64,000 nt of DNA. Source: Pyrrhoderma lamaoense. Taxonomy: Eukaryota > Basidiomycota > Agaricomycetes > Hymenochaetales > Hymenochaetaceae. Positions within the stretch are counted from its first letter, which is position 1. Each line of letters opens with the position of its first letter. Under the pieces are notes generated by a model. It saw only the letters and a list, made by a program, of their open reading frames with translations, did not search any database and was not told the origin of the DNA. Shown here piece after piece: positions 1-12,638 of this stretch. The position numbers and the translations under genes were made by a program. The DNA is taken from assembly GCA_002794735.1 (NCBI GenBank), contig NBAZ01000011.1:868001-932000 (forward strand), in the 5' to 3' direction.

Positions 1-677
1 CAACTCAACTCAAAGTTGTTGGGGTGCGCAGTTCTATTCTTGCCGTAAACATACAATGAAATCTTATGCTATTTTCCTCATCCCCTTGCAGAAAACTTCA
101 AGAACAACGCGTTTTACCTTGGTCCGTTAGTTTTTTCTGGAATCCTGATTGACTATGCACGTGTTTTGTAGTAGTTATGCTAGCCATACTATCGTTTTGC
201 TATTTTCGCTTTGAGCGTCTCTATTGGATGGATTGGATATTGCTTTCCCCCCTTTATTTTATCTTAAAGAAATGAAGTCGATCTGCTAGTTTAGTGTATC
301 ATCGTACTTTTTCATGTATTATATCTCCCGGACTCAATCTTTTTGGATAATACGGCGTCGTTCCGGGCGATGATTCTAGCGTACCTTGAAACATCTTACG
401 TCAAAATTGATAAAGCAAGAGATCTACTTCAAGATATTTCTGCGGTTCGTGGGAGTGCTTCTACCAAAAATTTTAGATAAACATTAAAACAATATAAATT
501 TCATTGATGAACAAATCCATGCACGTCATGTCAGCCTATGCCAAGTCAACTTTAAATTATTCACGCGTGATAAAAAATAGGGCTGATACTGAACGACAAG
601 AAAAATCCATTAATCTGTACTGTTACATGAGATCTCTACATGAAAAAAAAGTCCTTTATTTCCCCTTGTTCCTAAAC
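1..677. other. No supported gene
   Basis: AT-rich sequence with frequent stops in all frames. The only ORF of note (504-689) is short, without recognisable domain or splice partners. It is probably intergenic and includes the 3' flank of the reverse-strand monooxygenase gene that ends at 678. Confidence 0.5.
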
Positions 678-2445
678 TTATTGCTTTGACTTGTAATCTT
701 CAAGCCACTTTTTAGCCACCTTGATGGCATCGTAATCAAAGGTCTGCCGATTATCTGTTTCAACTGAAATAGGGTTGGAGTTGGCTTCCGCAAGTTTCAA
801 GTCTCGCGCTCGCTGTTCTTCACCATCTGGCAAGTGGAATGCTACCCTATTTGCCTGGGAAGCCATTTGGGCGGATGCACACCGAGGAGCTCGCAGTTCT
901 TGGTATGCGGTTGCTAGAGGCTGGATCTCAGAAGGTGACGTTATTTCTGAAAAGAGAACTCCAAGAGTAGCCGCATCCTCCATCTAGTCAGAAAGAGATA
1001 TAGAGTAATTCAGTAAGAAAAGAGAATGAAGAAGTTAGGACTAGATCGGCGGAGTTCAGAGAAAGGAAAAAACATAAAAAAACGTACCGCCATTGCTGCA
1101 CCTTGTGCTCGGTAAGGCTGCGTGAGTAATAGTTAATATAAGACATTACTCATCCGTAACGGAGAGAAGGGATGCCTACAAGCATTGGGTGACACGAGTC
1201 TCCAAGTAGAAGCAAACGTCCGGTCGGGTGAATCCATCCAGTAACAGGAACTCTGTCAACGAGTTTCCGCTTATTGGCCGTCTTGACTAATCCTAGCAGC
1301 TTTCGTACTCTAAAATCAAAAATTGTTAGCCAAACCGCGTATAGTAACATTGACAAAGAAGAGCTATATCTTTCTTACCTTATTTCCCAATCCTCGAAGC
1401 CTGCACACATTGTTTCAGGGGATGCCTCAACTATCCATGATTCATTTGAATACAATGATGGATCTCCCGGGCGTGCAAGTGCAAGATGGTATTGCTTCTT
1501 GGAATCCTGTTAACATTATTTCAACTGTTATTCTTAGTTTGATTTGTCCAGTTAAATTGAGACTTACGATATTGTATGCAACGAAATGCCGCCCGGGGCC
1601 AACCCAGACCTGGACCTCTTGCTTTTCAACTAAAGGCGCCAGGTCTGGGTCTTTCAACATTTCACTCGTATCGAGGAGAGAACTTGGCATATACTCAATC
1701 AGAGACAGGACGTAAGATTAAACGCTCGCTTCTTCACACTCACCGGAATGCCACATCCCCGTGTCTCGCGGACGGTCACTGTTTCCAGTGACTAGAGGTC
1801 GAGTGATTGAACGGATGCCATCTGCTCCGACAATTATATCTCCTTCGATCACTTCTCCGTTTGACAGAGTTACTGATGGCTTCGCCTCTCCTTCGCCAAC
1901 ACTTATAGATGCTACAGGAGACCCGAACCTGACTTTAACTTTGTCATAAGTGGCAGCACGTTTGAGGAACGCTTCAGCAAGATGTCCACGCTGATGTAGC
2001 AAGTTGAAATGAAATCAGAAAATGTATAGGAGTAGTAAGAAATAGTAGGACCATACATGAATGTTAATGTATGGGGCACCGTGCTTCTCGGCCATCTCTT
2101 TCGTGCTGTAGCGCGACAGTTCAGCACCATCGGCGTCTATATTATCAATACACATTTTTTATCAGTTACTCATGAGAAGAACGTAATATAATCAATAGAC
2201 ATACAGCGACGCCAGACTAGAGCAGTTGGATGTACACCATGCTCATGCAGCACATCTCCCAAACCGAGGTCAAATAATATGCGAGCCGCATTTGGCGGAA
2301 CGTTAATACCAGCTCCAGTGTCTTCAGTAGCTGCAGACGCTTCAAGCACAGTAACAGCGTGTCCATAACGGGCAACTTGCAAAGCGGTTGAAAGGCCTCC
2401 AATTCCACCACCAATTACGACGAAATGCAGTTGAATGGGAGCCAT
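678..2445 (-). CDS. FAD-dependent monooxygenase, salicylate hydroxylase-like
   Basis: Class A flavoprotein aromatic hydroxylase (UbiH/salicylate hydroxylase family), which uses NAD(P)H and O2 to hydroxylate small aromatic or polyketide substrates in the cytosol. The start is the ATG at 2445. The N-terminus shows the Rossmann dinucleotide motif GGGIGG at residues 12-17. The middle has the DG motif (VGADGIRS, near 1840). The C-terminal half has the FAD-ribityl GD motif (LLGDSCHP, near 1190), followed across an intron by YRAQGAAMA. About seven exons can be joined from reverse-strand ORFs; the last one ends at 678. One exon (about 1718-2002) stays in frame with the next only if the C run at 1757-1760 has one more base; with it the expected TGDVAFR segment appears. 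The gene lies beside an O-methyltransferase on the same strand, which suggests a small secondary-metabolism pair. The substrate is not deducible. Confidence 0.85.
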
Positions 2446-3242
2446 AATTTTTCTACTATTAACTTTGGTTCTATCCACAGACTCTAAGTACGTCCACAGA
2501 AATTCGGAGTAAAAGAAGCAAGTTGGTATGAAAATAGATTCTCAGTTCTTTCTTGTATAAGTTATTCAGTAGATGTCGTACAAAGTCGGAGAGATTGCTG
2601 TTAGCCTTACAATCGATATATCCCGATACACGGGGTGAGGGGGAAGAAGTCAACGAAACAGTGAAACGATATCAAATTCAATAGATGCATATAGCTGATC
2701 TTCATCATTGCCAGATAAGCGGGGGCGATATGCACTTATTGCTGCCCTGAACCTTTGCCGTACGATGATCTGATCATACACACACATTTTAGCTTCAGAC
2801 TTCTTCCGATATGTCCATCAGCGTGTTCTCCTTTAACAATATGTTGAGGGAAAAGGTGAGCTCGGTGGCAGACCAGACAGTCTGGCCATTATGTTCCGTG
2901 ACAGGAAGCTTCTCTCGGGAATTGTCTATACGGAGATAATGGCCCCGATAAACATGGGCAGGTACCACAAAATTCGTTACGGTCGTGAGTCCTGTGAGTC
3001 CTGGGCGCCGCTGGAAGATTATGCCAGGCTATCATGACGGTATGGCATTGCCACCTTCACATGTCCCAAATTTTGGGATCAAGTTTCCCAAGTGTCATCA
3101 GATTGCTAGTACTAGCACTAGCACTTTGATATTGATCGCATATTATGACAAATTTTAGATTTACATTCCGCAGTAATTTTAATCCAAACATTTACGAGTA
3201 CATGGAAAGACAAAGATAAAGTAGACTTGAATTATGTCCCGT
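2446..3242. other. Intergenic, promoter of the FAD monooxygenase
   Basis: No convincing coding exon on either strand. It contains the upstream region of the monooxygenase (ATG at 2445) and the 3' flank of the O-methyltransferase. A short direct repeat (actagc) lies near 3107-3123. No other structure was recognised. Confidence 0.45.
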
Positions 3243-5317
3243 CTATTCAAGCTTAAACTCAAGGATTGAAGCGTCACCGGTGCGATAGATATTTTCGAGG
3301 ACTAGCCCTGCTTGTTTTCTGTGTGATTTCCAATTCCCGGATTAGAAAAAAAATGGTATCATATTTGGATGCATAGTCTGAACATCACTCACGAGAGATC
3401 AGTAATTTGAGCTAGAGATCGCTCTTTAGCATTAAGAAGTACCATCATGTTCAAGTCACCAGCATATTCTCGGAACCTGCTCGCTCCGTAATTTGGGAGA
3501 AGAGGGGAGGGGCTGGCTCCCCATTAGCAATACTAGCTAATTTAACATCTTTGACAGGATGATCTAGTACGATATCATCTGATTTTGAAGGTTTGAGAAA
3601 TGAATATATAACTCAAAGGAAAAGAGGGGCATACGCATAAGGAATCTGCATTCTGGGCCTTTTTTCTTCATGGATGAGGCAATATTACTGACGATCTTAA
3701 CGAACAGCTCGTCCGACCAATTATGTCTATAGAATTCTCGTCAATGGGAAAATTCTTTCTGTACATAATAAGAACGATAAACTTACAAACAGAAGCGCAT
3801 CTAAGCATCGATAAGTAAGAATCTCAAAGATATATTAATTGAAAAAGACTTACGTAGTAAACGTCGCAGTCTTCTACAGGTGACTCTTCGAAGAAGTTGA
3901 TGGGTATAAATTGGACCCTTGAGTCTTGAAGAGCCTTGGGGTAGTTCTTCTCCCAGAAATCTCTAGACAGATCGAGTGTAGGAGGGAGATCCTGCACTAT
4001 AGTTTGGATTGGTGATGATTCAAACTCTTTCACCAGATCGAGCATGACATGACCATTGCCGGCACCAACATCACAGACCTTGAGGGGCTTCGACAATTTA
4101 CTGGACCATGGATATACTAGTAGTAGTTAGCATTAAGCTCATGCAATAGATTAAAAGAAGGATTGCCTTTATGTAAGCCCTCTTCACCAGCAAGATCTAT
4201 CCAGCCTGCGATACCTTTTGCCCAGATCTTGAATAATACAACTTTAATTTGAGAATCATAATGACAGTTCTATCTGATTTTTACCTCTCTTCTTTTTTTG
4301 CTATCTGGCTAAAACACAGCATATAAATCAGTATACTTTAAATATCAATCTGAAAATTCAGGCTCACGTCTGTAAAGTACTCCATTATAGTCTTTCCATA
4401 TAGTCTCTGGAACGGTGTCTTCTCATCCGTCACATAATCGCCGAGATATGCTGCTGTCTTTAATTGCTCATTGGTCCTTTATGTCGAAATAAAAATCAAT
4501 AAGAATTTTCAAAATGAGCATGTAAAAAGAAATCAATGCTTACACAATATCGACTACAGGGCTGCCCGACTTTCGCGAAATAAGCTCAGCGCTCACTCGG
4601 TTGTTAGCAAATACATCTGGCTTCACTAAACAAATCAAATATAAAATTCCACAATTGAATTGGGAATAGATTAGAAAAAGATGAGTTCCCAGTTCGTATT
4701 TCACGAGGCATTCCTTTTTCCGGTGTAAAGCTATCACCGAAATCGGGCTCACCTTCTTGGAAAACATGTGTGGTGGACAAGAGCCTTAAGATACGAGAAA
4801 GCTTATCTTCGTCTAAGCCTGTGGATTTGGCAAGTTCCGATACGTGAACACCCTCTGGTTTGCCGTCCAATAGGTCCGCAACCTTTGCATCGTTGACAAC
4901 ACGCAAACACGCAGATTCCTCATACTAGAAAATAATGTGTACACTCGACATGAGCTGATAAGTCGTAATAGGACGCTCGTTATAACTAACAGCAGTAGCT
5001 TTCTGAAAACAGACAGATCAGTTCAGTAGACTGCGCCGCGTGTAACAATCAAGGTGAGTGCGTACATTCAGGATAACGTGACCGGGAGCGGAAACAGTCG
5101 CGCATAGCTGAGCGCACGCAGCTTCGATAGTCTTCACAGCCTTTATAACTCTGTCTTTCGCTTTGTCGTCGAGCTTGACTGTAGACTCTGAGATAGAATC
5201 TAGACTTGGAATATCTGCACCAGCGTTCTGGTATTCTGTTGAAAAAGTAGCGACTGAGGTTGATATAAGCCCAACAAGTGCATCGAGTTGAGCTTTGGCA
5301 TCCTGAAGACTTGACAT
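3243..5317 (-). CDS. O-methyltransferase, COMT-like (plant/fungal class)
   Basis: SAM-dependent O-methyltransferase of the caffeate/sterigmatocystin 8-O-methyltransferase type. It starts at the ATG at 5317. An N-terminal helical dimerisation region and a winged-helix segment (LSRILRLL, near 4790) precede the SAM motif I, DVGAGNG, near 4075. The catalytic-region sequence HNWSDE lies near 3720. The C-terminus was assembled by hand: an exon near 3420-3570 and a last exon reading GLVLENIYRTGDASILEF to a TAG at 3243-3245. These 3' exons are too short to appear as long ORFs. One frame break lies between PAPP and LLPNYG at about 3495-3512, where one more base in a G run (C on the coding strand) restores the frame. 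Its neighbour is the FAD monooxygenase on the same strand, so hydroxylation followed by methylation is a reasonable inference. Confidence 0.85.
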
Positions 5318-5910
5318 ATTGCTAGAGTAACTAGTTGCAAATCGTTGGATATAGAAGATATGGGATACTTTAAGTAGATTAAGCATTATATGCACTTCGG
5401 ATTTACGTACTAAAAAGGTAATCTTCTATTTAGAAACATGTGTAGGTCTACATCTCTTCGTCTCCTTCGTGATCAGGGACTTCTGATCGGTTGTGAGCAA
5501 ACCACCAAATTTTTAGATTTATATTACAGCAAAGCTTTTTTTTTTGCTTTTGCAAAACCCATATTATATCCAATTGAGGATCGTATCCATCATCGGCATG
5601 AACTAAATCATAGTAAATGGTTATAGGCTCGTATGCTTGACATAAACACTGGTACTTATGGGGTCTGTTAGATTCTCACGCAAGCCTTCTTGTCACTATA
5701 CGTGCAGGTGGCAGACTGAGGGATCTTATTGTGATGAGGGAAATAGACAGACAGATGCACTTTTCGAATAAGATTATATTGAATTACAGAACACTTAATT
5801 CAAGGAACTGGTAGAATTACTATCCCACATTTACGAGAAGATGCGAAATTACTAAAGGTGACAACGGCATACAGCACTATCATATTTTGCTAATTAACCG
5901 AGTTCATATT
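5318..5910. other. Intergenic between O-methyltransferase and tRNA
   Basis: No supported gene. It holds the upstream region of the O-methyltransferase and the 5' flank of tRNA-Ile. A run of ten T lies near 5536. Confidence 0.45.
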
Positions 5911-5983
5911 GGCCGGTTAGCTCAGTTGGTTAGAGCGTGGTGCTAATAACGCCAAGGTCGCGGGTTCGACCCCGTACGGGCCA
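5911..5983 (+). tRNA. tRNA-Ile (AAT anticodon)
   Basis: A 73-nt cloverleaf. The acceptor strands are GGCCGGT and ACGGGCC. The D arm contains AGCTCAGTTGGTTAGAGC, the anticodon loop CTAATAA carries AAT, and the discriminator base is A. Internal promoter boxes are recognisable: A box around 5918-5929 and B box GGTTCGAC near 5963-5970. There is no intron. The T loop appears to be 6 nt (TTCGAC before CCCG) rather than 7, one base shorter than typical eukaryotic tRNA-Ile(AAT). CCA is not encoded. Confidence 0.93.
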
Positions 5984-6178
5984 CTGACCTGAGATCCAGG
6001 AGATAATCCTAATTTTTTATAATGCCATAAATAGAAAATAAATGCTGATCTTTTTCTAATTTGATTAACCTGTGTTAACAAGATTTTCATGGGTATCCTT
6101 TCAGTTGAAAAAAGAGAAAGGAATAATGTTCTTTTTTTAGCTTGCTTCTATATTGTCGTTAAACATCCCATATAATCC

Positions 6179-6388
6179 ATGTCTGACCTCGTGCAACCTC
6201 CCGTACGCATAATCGTTTTACAAGAGAGCACAATCTCAGACAAGCAAGCTCGAAAAAATATCGACGCTTTTCTTGCCGAATACCAGCAAAGACCTGGTGG
6301 TGTCGATTCATCTATCTGTGCACGTCTCGAAAAAGTGAGCGCCTCTTTGCGCTCGGAGAAGGAAAAGAAAGATAAGGGGAGCGCGTAA
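6179..6388 (+). CDS. Small protein of unknown function (69 aa)
   Basis: A single-exon ORF with a true ATG at 6179 and a stop at 6388. The protein is hydrophilic, with no signal peptide or membrane segment. Residues about 22-40 (ARKNIDAFLAEYQQR) look helical, then a V-D-S-S-I-C segment and a second charged helix end in a lysine-rich tail. The even codon use and amphipathic pattern suggest a real small protein, but I do not recognise the family. A following intron cannot be excluded. It lies 195 bp downstream of the tRNA. Confidence 0.45.
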   Translation: MSDLVQPPVRIIVLQESTISDKQARKNIDAFLAEYQQRPGGVDSSICARLEKVSASLRSEKEKKDKGSA

Positions 6389-6989
6389 TGCTCAAATGTT
6401 TGGGATAAATGCTAAAGGTAAGAATATTGTATCTCTATTTTTCCTTTTTTTCCCTGAACGTGCTTATACCATAAGTAAATCATCACTTTTTAGGTTGATG
6501 TCAGAGTTCAAATCTCATACACAATGAAAACTGTATACGAGTCGGAGAATATCAGACAATCAGACTACTAGGTTACCCAATGTGTATGGAAGAAATACAT
6601 GAAGAGAAACTCGAGGACTCCGATCTGTTAGAAGTATTTGTTGCGTGGAATGTACCCTTTCTTGCCAAACGAAAAATCCCCCTTTCATTGTAATGAATAT
6701 AGCGCCCGCACGAGAATCTCAAACAAGTTTCAGCTTCCTAGAACACCCCAAACTGATGAAAGGAAATTTGTCTAACCGTGACTAACGTTAATTCATAAAT
6801 CCACAATCAATTACTGTTCTAAATTACATGAAAAATCTACACTAGAGAATCTAAGCAGTCCATAAATCATGTGATATCCATAACACCCCTCTACAACCCT
6901 GAATAGTACATAACATACAGCAAAACGTTCTAAGAATACAAAGGTAGACAGATCATGAATGAGACCCACTCCTGTCCATAGTCCTCGCG
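6389..6989. other. Intergenic, convergent 3' flanks
   Basis: No supported ORF. This is the 3' flank of the small ORF and of the reverse-strand IBTK-like gene. AT-rich; no hairpin or repeat was recognised. Confidence 0.45.
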
Positions 6990-9900
6990 TCAGAAGTTTG
7001 TGCTTTTTCTTTCCTTGGACGTTGTTTGCACGAGGTTTTTTCGTTGTCTCGCCTTTCCGATTCTGCTCTTGAATTGCTCTCTCGCCCGAATTCTTATTCT
7101 CTTGTGAGCCCTTCGACTTCTTCCTATCACCACTTGGATTCTTCTTTCCTTTCTTCCTGGTCCAGTGGCGGGTGGTGCTGGAGGCGCCATTGTCTCACGA
7201 CGGATTCGTTCTTCCTCTTGAGACCACCATAAGAGGAACTCCGCTTCTTCTTGGACTGCTCTAGCTTCTTCTGCTCTAGCCTGTTCTTCCTCTTGTATCT
7301 CGCGTAAACTCTTAGGCTTAGAACGAGTCGAAGATGAATATGCATTAAGCTGTTGTTGCTGGATAGCAAGGAAAGAAGGCGGAGTTGTAGAAGTGGAAAT
7401 GAAGATGTTGCCTCAGTAGCCGTAAGCTTTGGGGAATTCCAAGCCTTGCTTTGCCCATCCCTATAAATACGATAAGATAAATCTCGCGACGCTGAATCTA
7501 AACAAAAACTTACGATACACGGCGCATCATAGGCGAAGCAGAAACTGATAGTGACTGCCTTACTGGAGCAAACGTAGGACCTAGAGGAGTTTTTCCCTTT
7601 CCAGAGGATGATGGTGAACCTTGAGTAACGGGAATATCCAGTTTCGCTCTTGGAGTACCGCTGCTGGAGGTTGATCCTTCTCGTACAGCATCTTCTCCAG
7701 AAGAGTGATAACCCTGAGCCTCTTGTATCTTTGATCCTGAAAGGCCTGAAGAAGATGTAGGACGTTCTGCTTGAAGTGGTCTCCAAGGTGAATCCGACTT
7801 TGAACGCTTCTGCTCTTGTTTCGCATGTTTCTGGAAACTAGAAGGAGAACCTATAACAAAGAGATCTGGACCAGATACGCTATGGCCCGTTGAACTCGAG
7901 GAAGAGGGGAAACGTTGCCCTTCCGCTTCAGCCATAATTGCCCTAAGATCAAGTTTTCTAAGACAGAATAGATTAGAGACTAATTATATGGATTAGGTGT
8001 AATTACGTACTTTGGTGTGGATCGAGAAGGACTTTTCCAAGGACTGGCTAACGTAGAATTGGAAGGAGCATCGAAGTTGGCCTGGGGTGTAACTAGTTGA
8101 GGAGTAACCTGTGCCTCGGAAAGTTTCATAGGCGGTATCTCCTCGTCTAGATCATCCATCTCAAATACAGCGTCGACAATTGTCTTACCCTGTTCTGAAG
8201 ATGATAAAGGGGCCCCCGAAGTACGAGCTCGGATCGAAGGAGATTTGTTGGGAGTCACAGGTTCATCTATCAGTGCCGAACGACGCCCTGTAGATTTGGC
8301 ATCCATAGCCGTGATGAGTGGAGACAACCTTGGCGAGTCACGCGCATGTCCAGATGTTGTTCTACGCCTAGGAACAATAAGCTGTGGAACATCTTGTTCA
8401 GAAAGCCAATCCTTCCATCGCCGCATGGCATTTTCGACGAACGTCCCGGAACGCGTAACAGGGAGTTTCTTTGACTGGCAATCTCTGACAAAATTTGACA
8501 ATTGACGAAGTAGATGAATGGGGAGATTATCAAATGCGTTTCTTTCCAACAAAGACTCCATATTCCGGGAAATATAACCTTGGATTGATTCTATCAGTTG
8601 AGATGCATTGTAGAATGTTGCATCGGACAGAATAGAACAAGCGTTGTTGATATTAATGAATTTCAAGATAACGTGCGAACAGATGAGGATAAGGCGGTCT
8701 AATAGGAGTTCACTCTGAAGAGAGGGCAATTAGCAGACTTATGTCAGGATGAGCAACAGATAAACTTACTGCCACATCCATGACACTGAACACAAAGTCT
8801 ACTACATCATCAGAATTCCGAGAAAATTCCAATACATGGAATAATTCCGACTCGGAATCACAATAAATGAATTTCATCACGAATTCAACAACCTGCCATC
8901 GCATGTGCTTCAACTTTATTGAAATTGTATGTCCAGGTGTCCAGCGATTGCAAGTCCAATCAGGATCATTAAAAAATGCAGCGAAAAATGGTGAGCGAGC
9001 TCTGAGGACAACAGAGTGGCAAAATACACGTTTGTCTGCGAGATCAAGTGTAGTATCTGCTACGAGAGGGTAGAGGGAACAATTAGGTAGTGTCGGGTAC
9101 CCGTCATGACTGTTATTCTGTGCGTCATCGAATAAGACCTTAAGGCTATTCGAAAGTGTACTACTAGGAGTACGCTTCACAGGAACATCTAAGACTTCTG
9201 CTAAAGCTGGTAGAGAGAGGTATATAGCAAGTTGCTTTAATTCCTTGCGTATGATTTCTGCGTTCGTTTTAGGAGTATATGCCATGAGAAGATGAGCGAC
9301 TGGTGAAAGAACCCGACGATCCCAAAGCGCAGGGACCGAGTCAGAATATAGATAAACAGAAAGTAGCAAAGCCGAAAGAGGGTGAATGCCAGTAAACTTC
9401 AAAGATGCAAGTTTGTCGCTTGTCCTTTCTAGAAATATTTGTAGCTTTTCATCCTTAACACGTTTTCCCGTAATCACATCCTTAAGTGTAGCAGAGCGGA
9501 AAGAGAAGACGGTGCTATGAACGGGAAACGCAAATCCAGAATCAACTTGTACAAGGAGGTCTGCTCCATGTTTTAAGTCAAGATCCTCATAACTTCCTTT
9601 GCCATCGACTTTGCGTGACTCGCGATCACGGTAGAGTACGTTGAGTAGATCTTTCACGATCTTGATATCATTTTGTATAGCCAGATCTTCAATAGTATCC
9701 TCATCCTCAATATTCGGATCATCTACCTGTGGTGGTTGTGTAATCTGTATACTTTCAGCATTCGATGCATCAACTCCAAAGTCAGCCTCATTCTGTATAT
9801 CGGCTCCCAAAAAAGGCTGGATTTGTTCAAAGTCCTGTGAGATCGATCTGCCCATAATTTGAATCGGGGTAGGAGTGCAATCGGCACGAAGAGCTGCGAA

Positions 9901-11681
9901 AGCACCAGCACTACTCGCAGAAACACCGACCACCCTCTGTAAAAATGGTACTCGCATGAACTTTGATGTCTTGTTCGTTCGACCCCTCGTATATACATGT
10001 CCTGATTCAGTACATATAATGATGGTACCATCAGAACCCAAGGCGATATCTCGAGCAGCACTGAACTGCTTTCTTAAAGTCCAAATACGTTGTACCTTTA
10101 ATGGAGGGGAGCTTGAATTTTTCTTTGGTGCTTCAATTTCTTCTGAAGGTACAGGTGGGGGATTAACAGTGAAAGTGAAGACCTCGCCATTTGATGACAG
10201 GGAAGCGAAAGTGTTGTCACAATTCACTACTTTCGCTATACTTGCGTTGTTCTGTGCCATTGGAGGTCGATATGTTTGAATCTCTGACGGGAAAGACTGG
10301 GTCGGGAAACTGGGTATATGAGTCATCTACAGTCAAACAATTACAAGAACCTCTCATGCTTACTTGATTTTAAAGTTTCTTCCGTCATAGAAACAAAAGA
10401 CGTCTCTACTCTGGACCAATACAGCCATAGCACTATCACTCAAAGCCACATCTATCACCGGTTGGGATATTTGAGTGACCCGACGGGGTAGAATTTGTAT
10501 GGGTGATAAGCTACGGTCATACCCAAGTTGACCGTTGTTTGTTCCCCAAGTCAGGACCTCTGCGTCTGTCCAGCAGGCAGATGCGGTACGACACGCAGCA
10601 ACTCCCTTAACGATCTCCCTCTTTAAGGGTCCGACGACTCGACGGGGTGTTGTCTGTATTGTTGCACCTCCTTCAAGAACATAACCTAACTGACCAAACC
10701 TGGCCAGCCCCCAGCTATAGATGGCACCAGAGGTACTGAGAGCAAGTGTGTGATCCTGACCGAGAGCAACAGCGACGAAATGAACATCGGAGGGCAGATC
10801 CTTGAGAGTAGTAAATGAATACTGGGTATGCTGAGCATTTCCGCCTCCGAGTCTACCCCCATTGCCAAATCCACAGATACGGATATTGGACTTTGACTCA
10901 GTAGTGACAACGGCAGTATGTACTTTGGCCATGACAACTTGATCAACACGAATAGGCAAGAAACGAGAATATATACTGTGTTTCGACGGATCAGTTGTAT
11001 CCTTCTGAGGAGGAATTGGAACCTGTTCCGGATAGGAGCGATCGTCTCCATCTCCGACCCGAGGGCAGCATTTCTATACTTCATATAAGTATGCGAAAAT
11101 AAATGGGTTATGGACTGTATTGATATACCTGTTTGTCCCCCATGTGAAAAGTTCATTAACTTCTTGCTCGCAAGGTTTAGTTCCCTCAACAGTTGAATTA
11201 TAGACATCAAAAGCTGTATATCCTTCCAGATCCTTGATAGTCGTATCAATATCTGTTCTCTGCAATAAAAGCACCCTGAAACGCTTTTGAGTTCTCAAAT
11301 CATACTTAAAGCAAAATAAAACTTACACTGCAGGTATGTTTCCGTAGTATATTGCCCGATGCAGGGGGGTCCATTTGCTTTCCTTGTCTGTCACGTTGAT
11401 ATCAATCCGCGGATGTGCCAACAGAAGTCTAACGTATTCAAGGGCGGCTGAATCAGTTGAAGAGACGGCCAAATGCAGGACTGTGCGTCCAAGCTGATCA
11501 CGAGCGTTCACGTCACAAGTAGCAGTACTATTTCTGCTTGTTAGGGGTTACGTTTTGTCCATGATTTACTACCACTTGAACTGGGTGGAGCTCCCGATGA
11601 CTGGGAGGGCCGTGAGACATCGAGCAGACGCTGAAAAGCCTGCTGATTACGAAGCGCAAAATAAACATGGAGCGTGGTCAT
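6990..11681 (-). CDS. IBTK-like protein: ankyrin, RCC1 and two BTB domains
   Basis: Resembles the inhibitor-of-Bruton-tyrosine-kinase family, substrate adaptors for cullin-3 ubiquitin ligases. The chosen start is the ATG at 11681, before LHVYFALRNQQAFQRLLD. Two ankyrin repeats follow (GRTVLHLAV near 11490; WTPLHRAIYYG near 11350). RCC1 repeats come next (ELFTWGTNR; GHT/DHTLALS; YSWGLARFGQLG, 11160-10400). Two BTB/POZ domains lie in the large exon 8710-10326: DLLVQVDSGFAFPVHSTVF, then TTLDLADKRVFCHSVVLRAR. A Ser/Pro-rich linker follows (8700-7510). The C-terminus has a charged coiled-coil segment (SLREIQEEEQARAEEA, EFLLWWSQEEERIR, about 7200-7320) ending at 6990. The coiled coil is out of frame with the preceding exon unless the A run at 7397-7399 (T on the coding strand) gains one base. 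No intron fits there because the local coding strand has no GT. Confidence 0.85.
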
Positions 11682-12638
11682 ACAAGGTAGAGATGGAGGC
11701 TGTCCTGGCGAACTCTGCAGGAAGTAGAACCTCAGAGTTCACTAACTTGCCTCGGTGTATGCTCAAGAAACTGAGCACAGATAAGATAATTGATCCGCCG
11801 TCCGGGATTCGTCTGATGCTCTAGTCTTTGGTGGTATAGAAAATGAAGAATTTACAAGTAGAAAGATGAAGAAATAACTTAGATAGTAGATAGAGAAGGA
11901 GATGATGATGAGCGTCGTGAGCTATCCGGCTGTGATTTCTGAGTGCAGCACCTTCATCGACGGGTAATAATACTAAGACTGTCAGAGATGTCTACATTAC
12001 ATTACTTAATCTTTTCATTCTAACTTTGATACATTCTATAGAGTTCTCACGAATACATCAGGCTCACACGTGATCGCTTGACTCATACGTCAGTTTCTGC
12101 CCCCGGAAATGTTCCTGCTGCCGTGAACGTGCGTGTACATGTACACTACATTCTTAGTGACTCTACCCCCAACTAATGCTTACTTGCTTCATAGTGTGCT
12201 GCATCTTGAGAAAATAAAGTGTTTTGACTTCAACGAATTCTTAGCTTAATGATGATGCTTGAAAAATGCGATACCTATTGCTTCTTTAGGAAATCACAAT
12301 GTGTACGTACTACAACTTAATACAAGAAGCACAAAAGTCAGGATCTATTGATATCTGAAAACGAGAAGAACTGTTACTATAGATGGAAGAAATTGTGTTC
12401 ATTGAACAAATAATTGCTTATCAATATATCGTGACATAAAATAGATACTCAGTTACGTAACATTGATAAGAGAGTGATAAGGCAATCGCAAGATAGAACA
12501 TGAAAAGATGAATGCATGAGTCATTATAAATACTCCAGCGCTGTTGCTACATAGTGATTATTATAAGTATTACTAGTGGTGTTCATGATTCTCACTACTA
12601 TAACATCAGTCTTCCATTTTGTTCTCAATCTCGCAACA
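11682..12638. other. Divergent intergenic region with a 14-bp palindrome
   Basis: Lies between the reverse-strand IBTK-like gene and the forward oxidoreductase, so it should hold both promoters. A perfect 14-bp palindrome, GTGTACATGTACAC, is at 12133-12146. The ORF at 11555-11824 is the antisense shadow of IBTK exon 1. Confidence 0.45.

Noticed and set aside
7127..7786. 219-codon reverse-strand ORF as a separate gene
   Set aside because: Its middle overlaps the IBTK-like gene and its 3' part is the wrong frame. The conserved coiled-coil C-terminus is in another frame, and the ORF runs on only because of the missing base near 7397.
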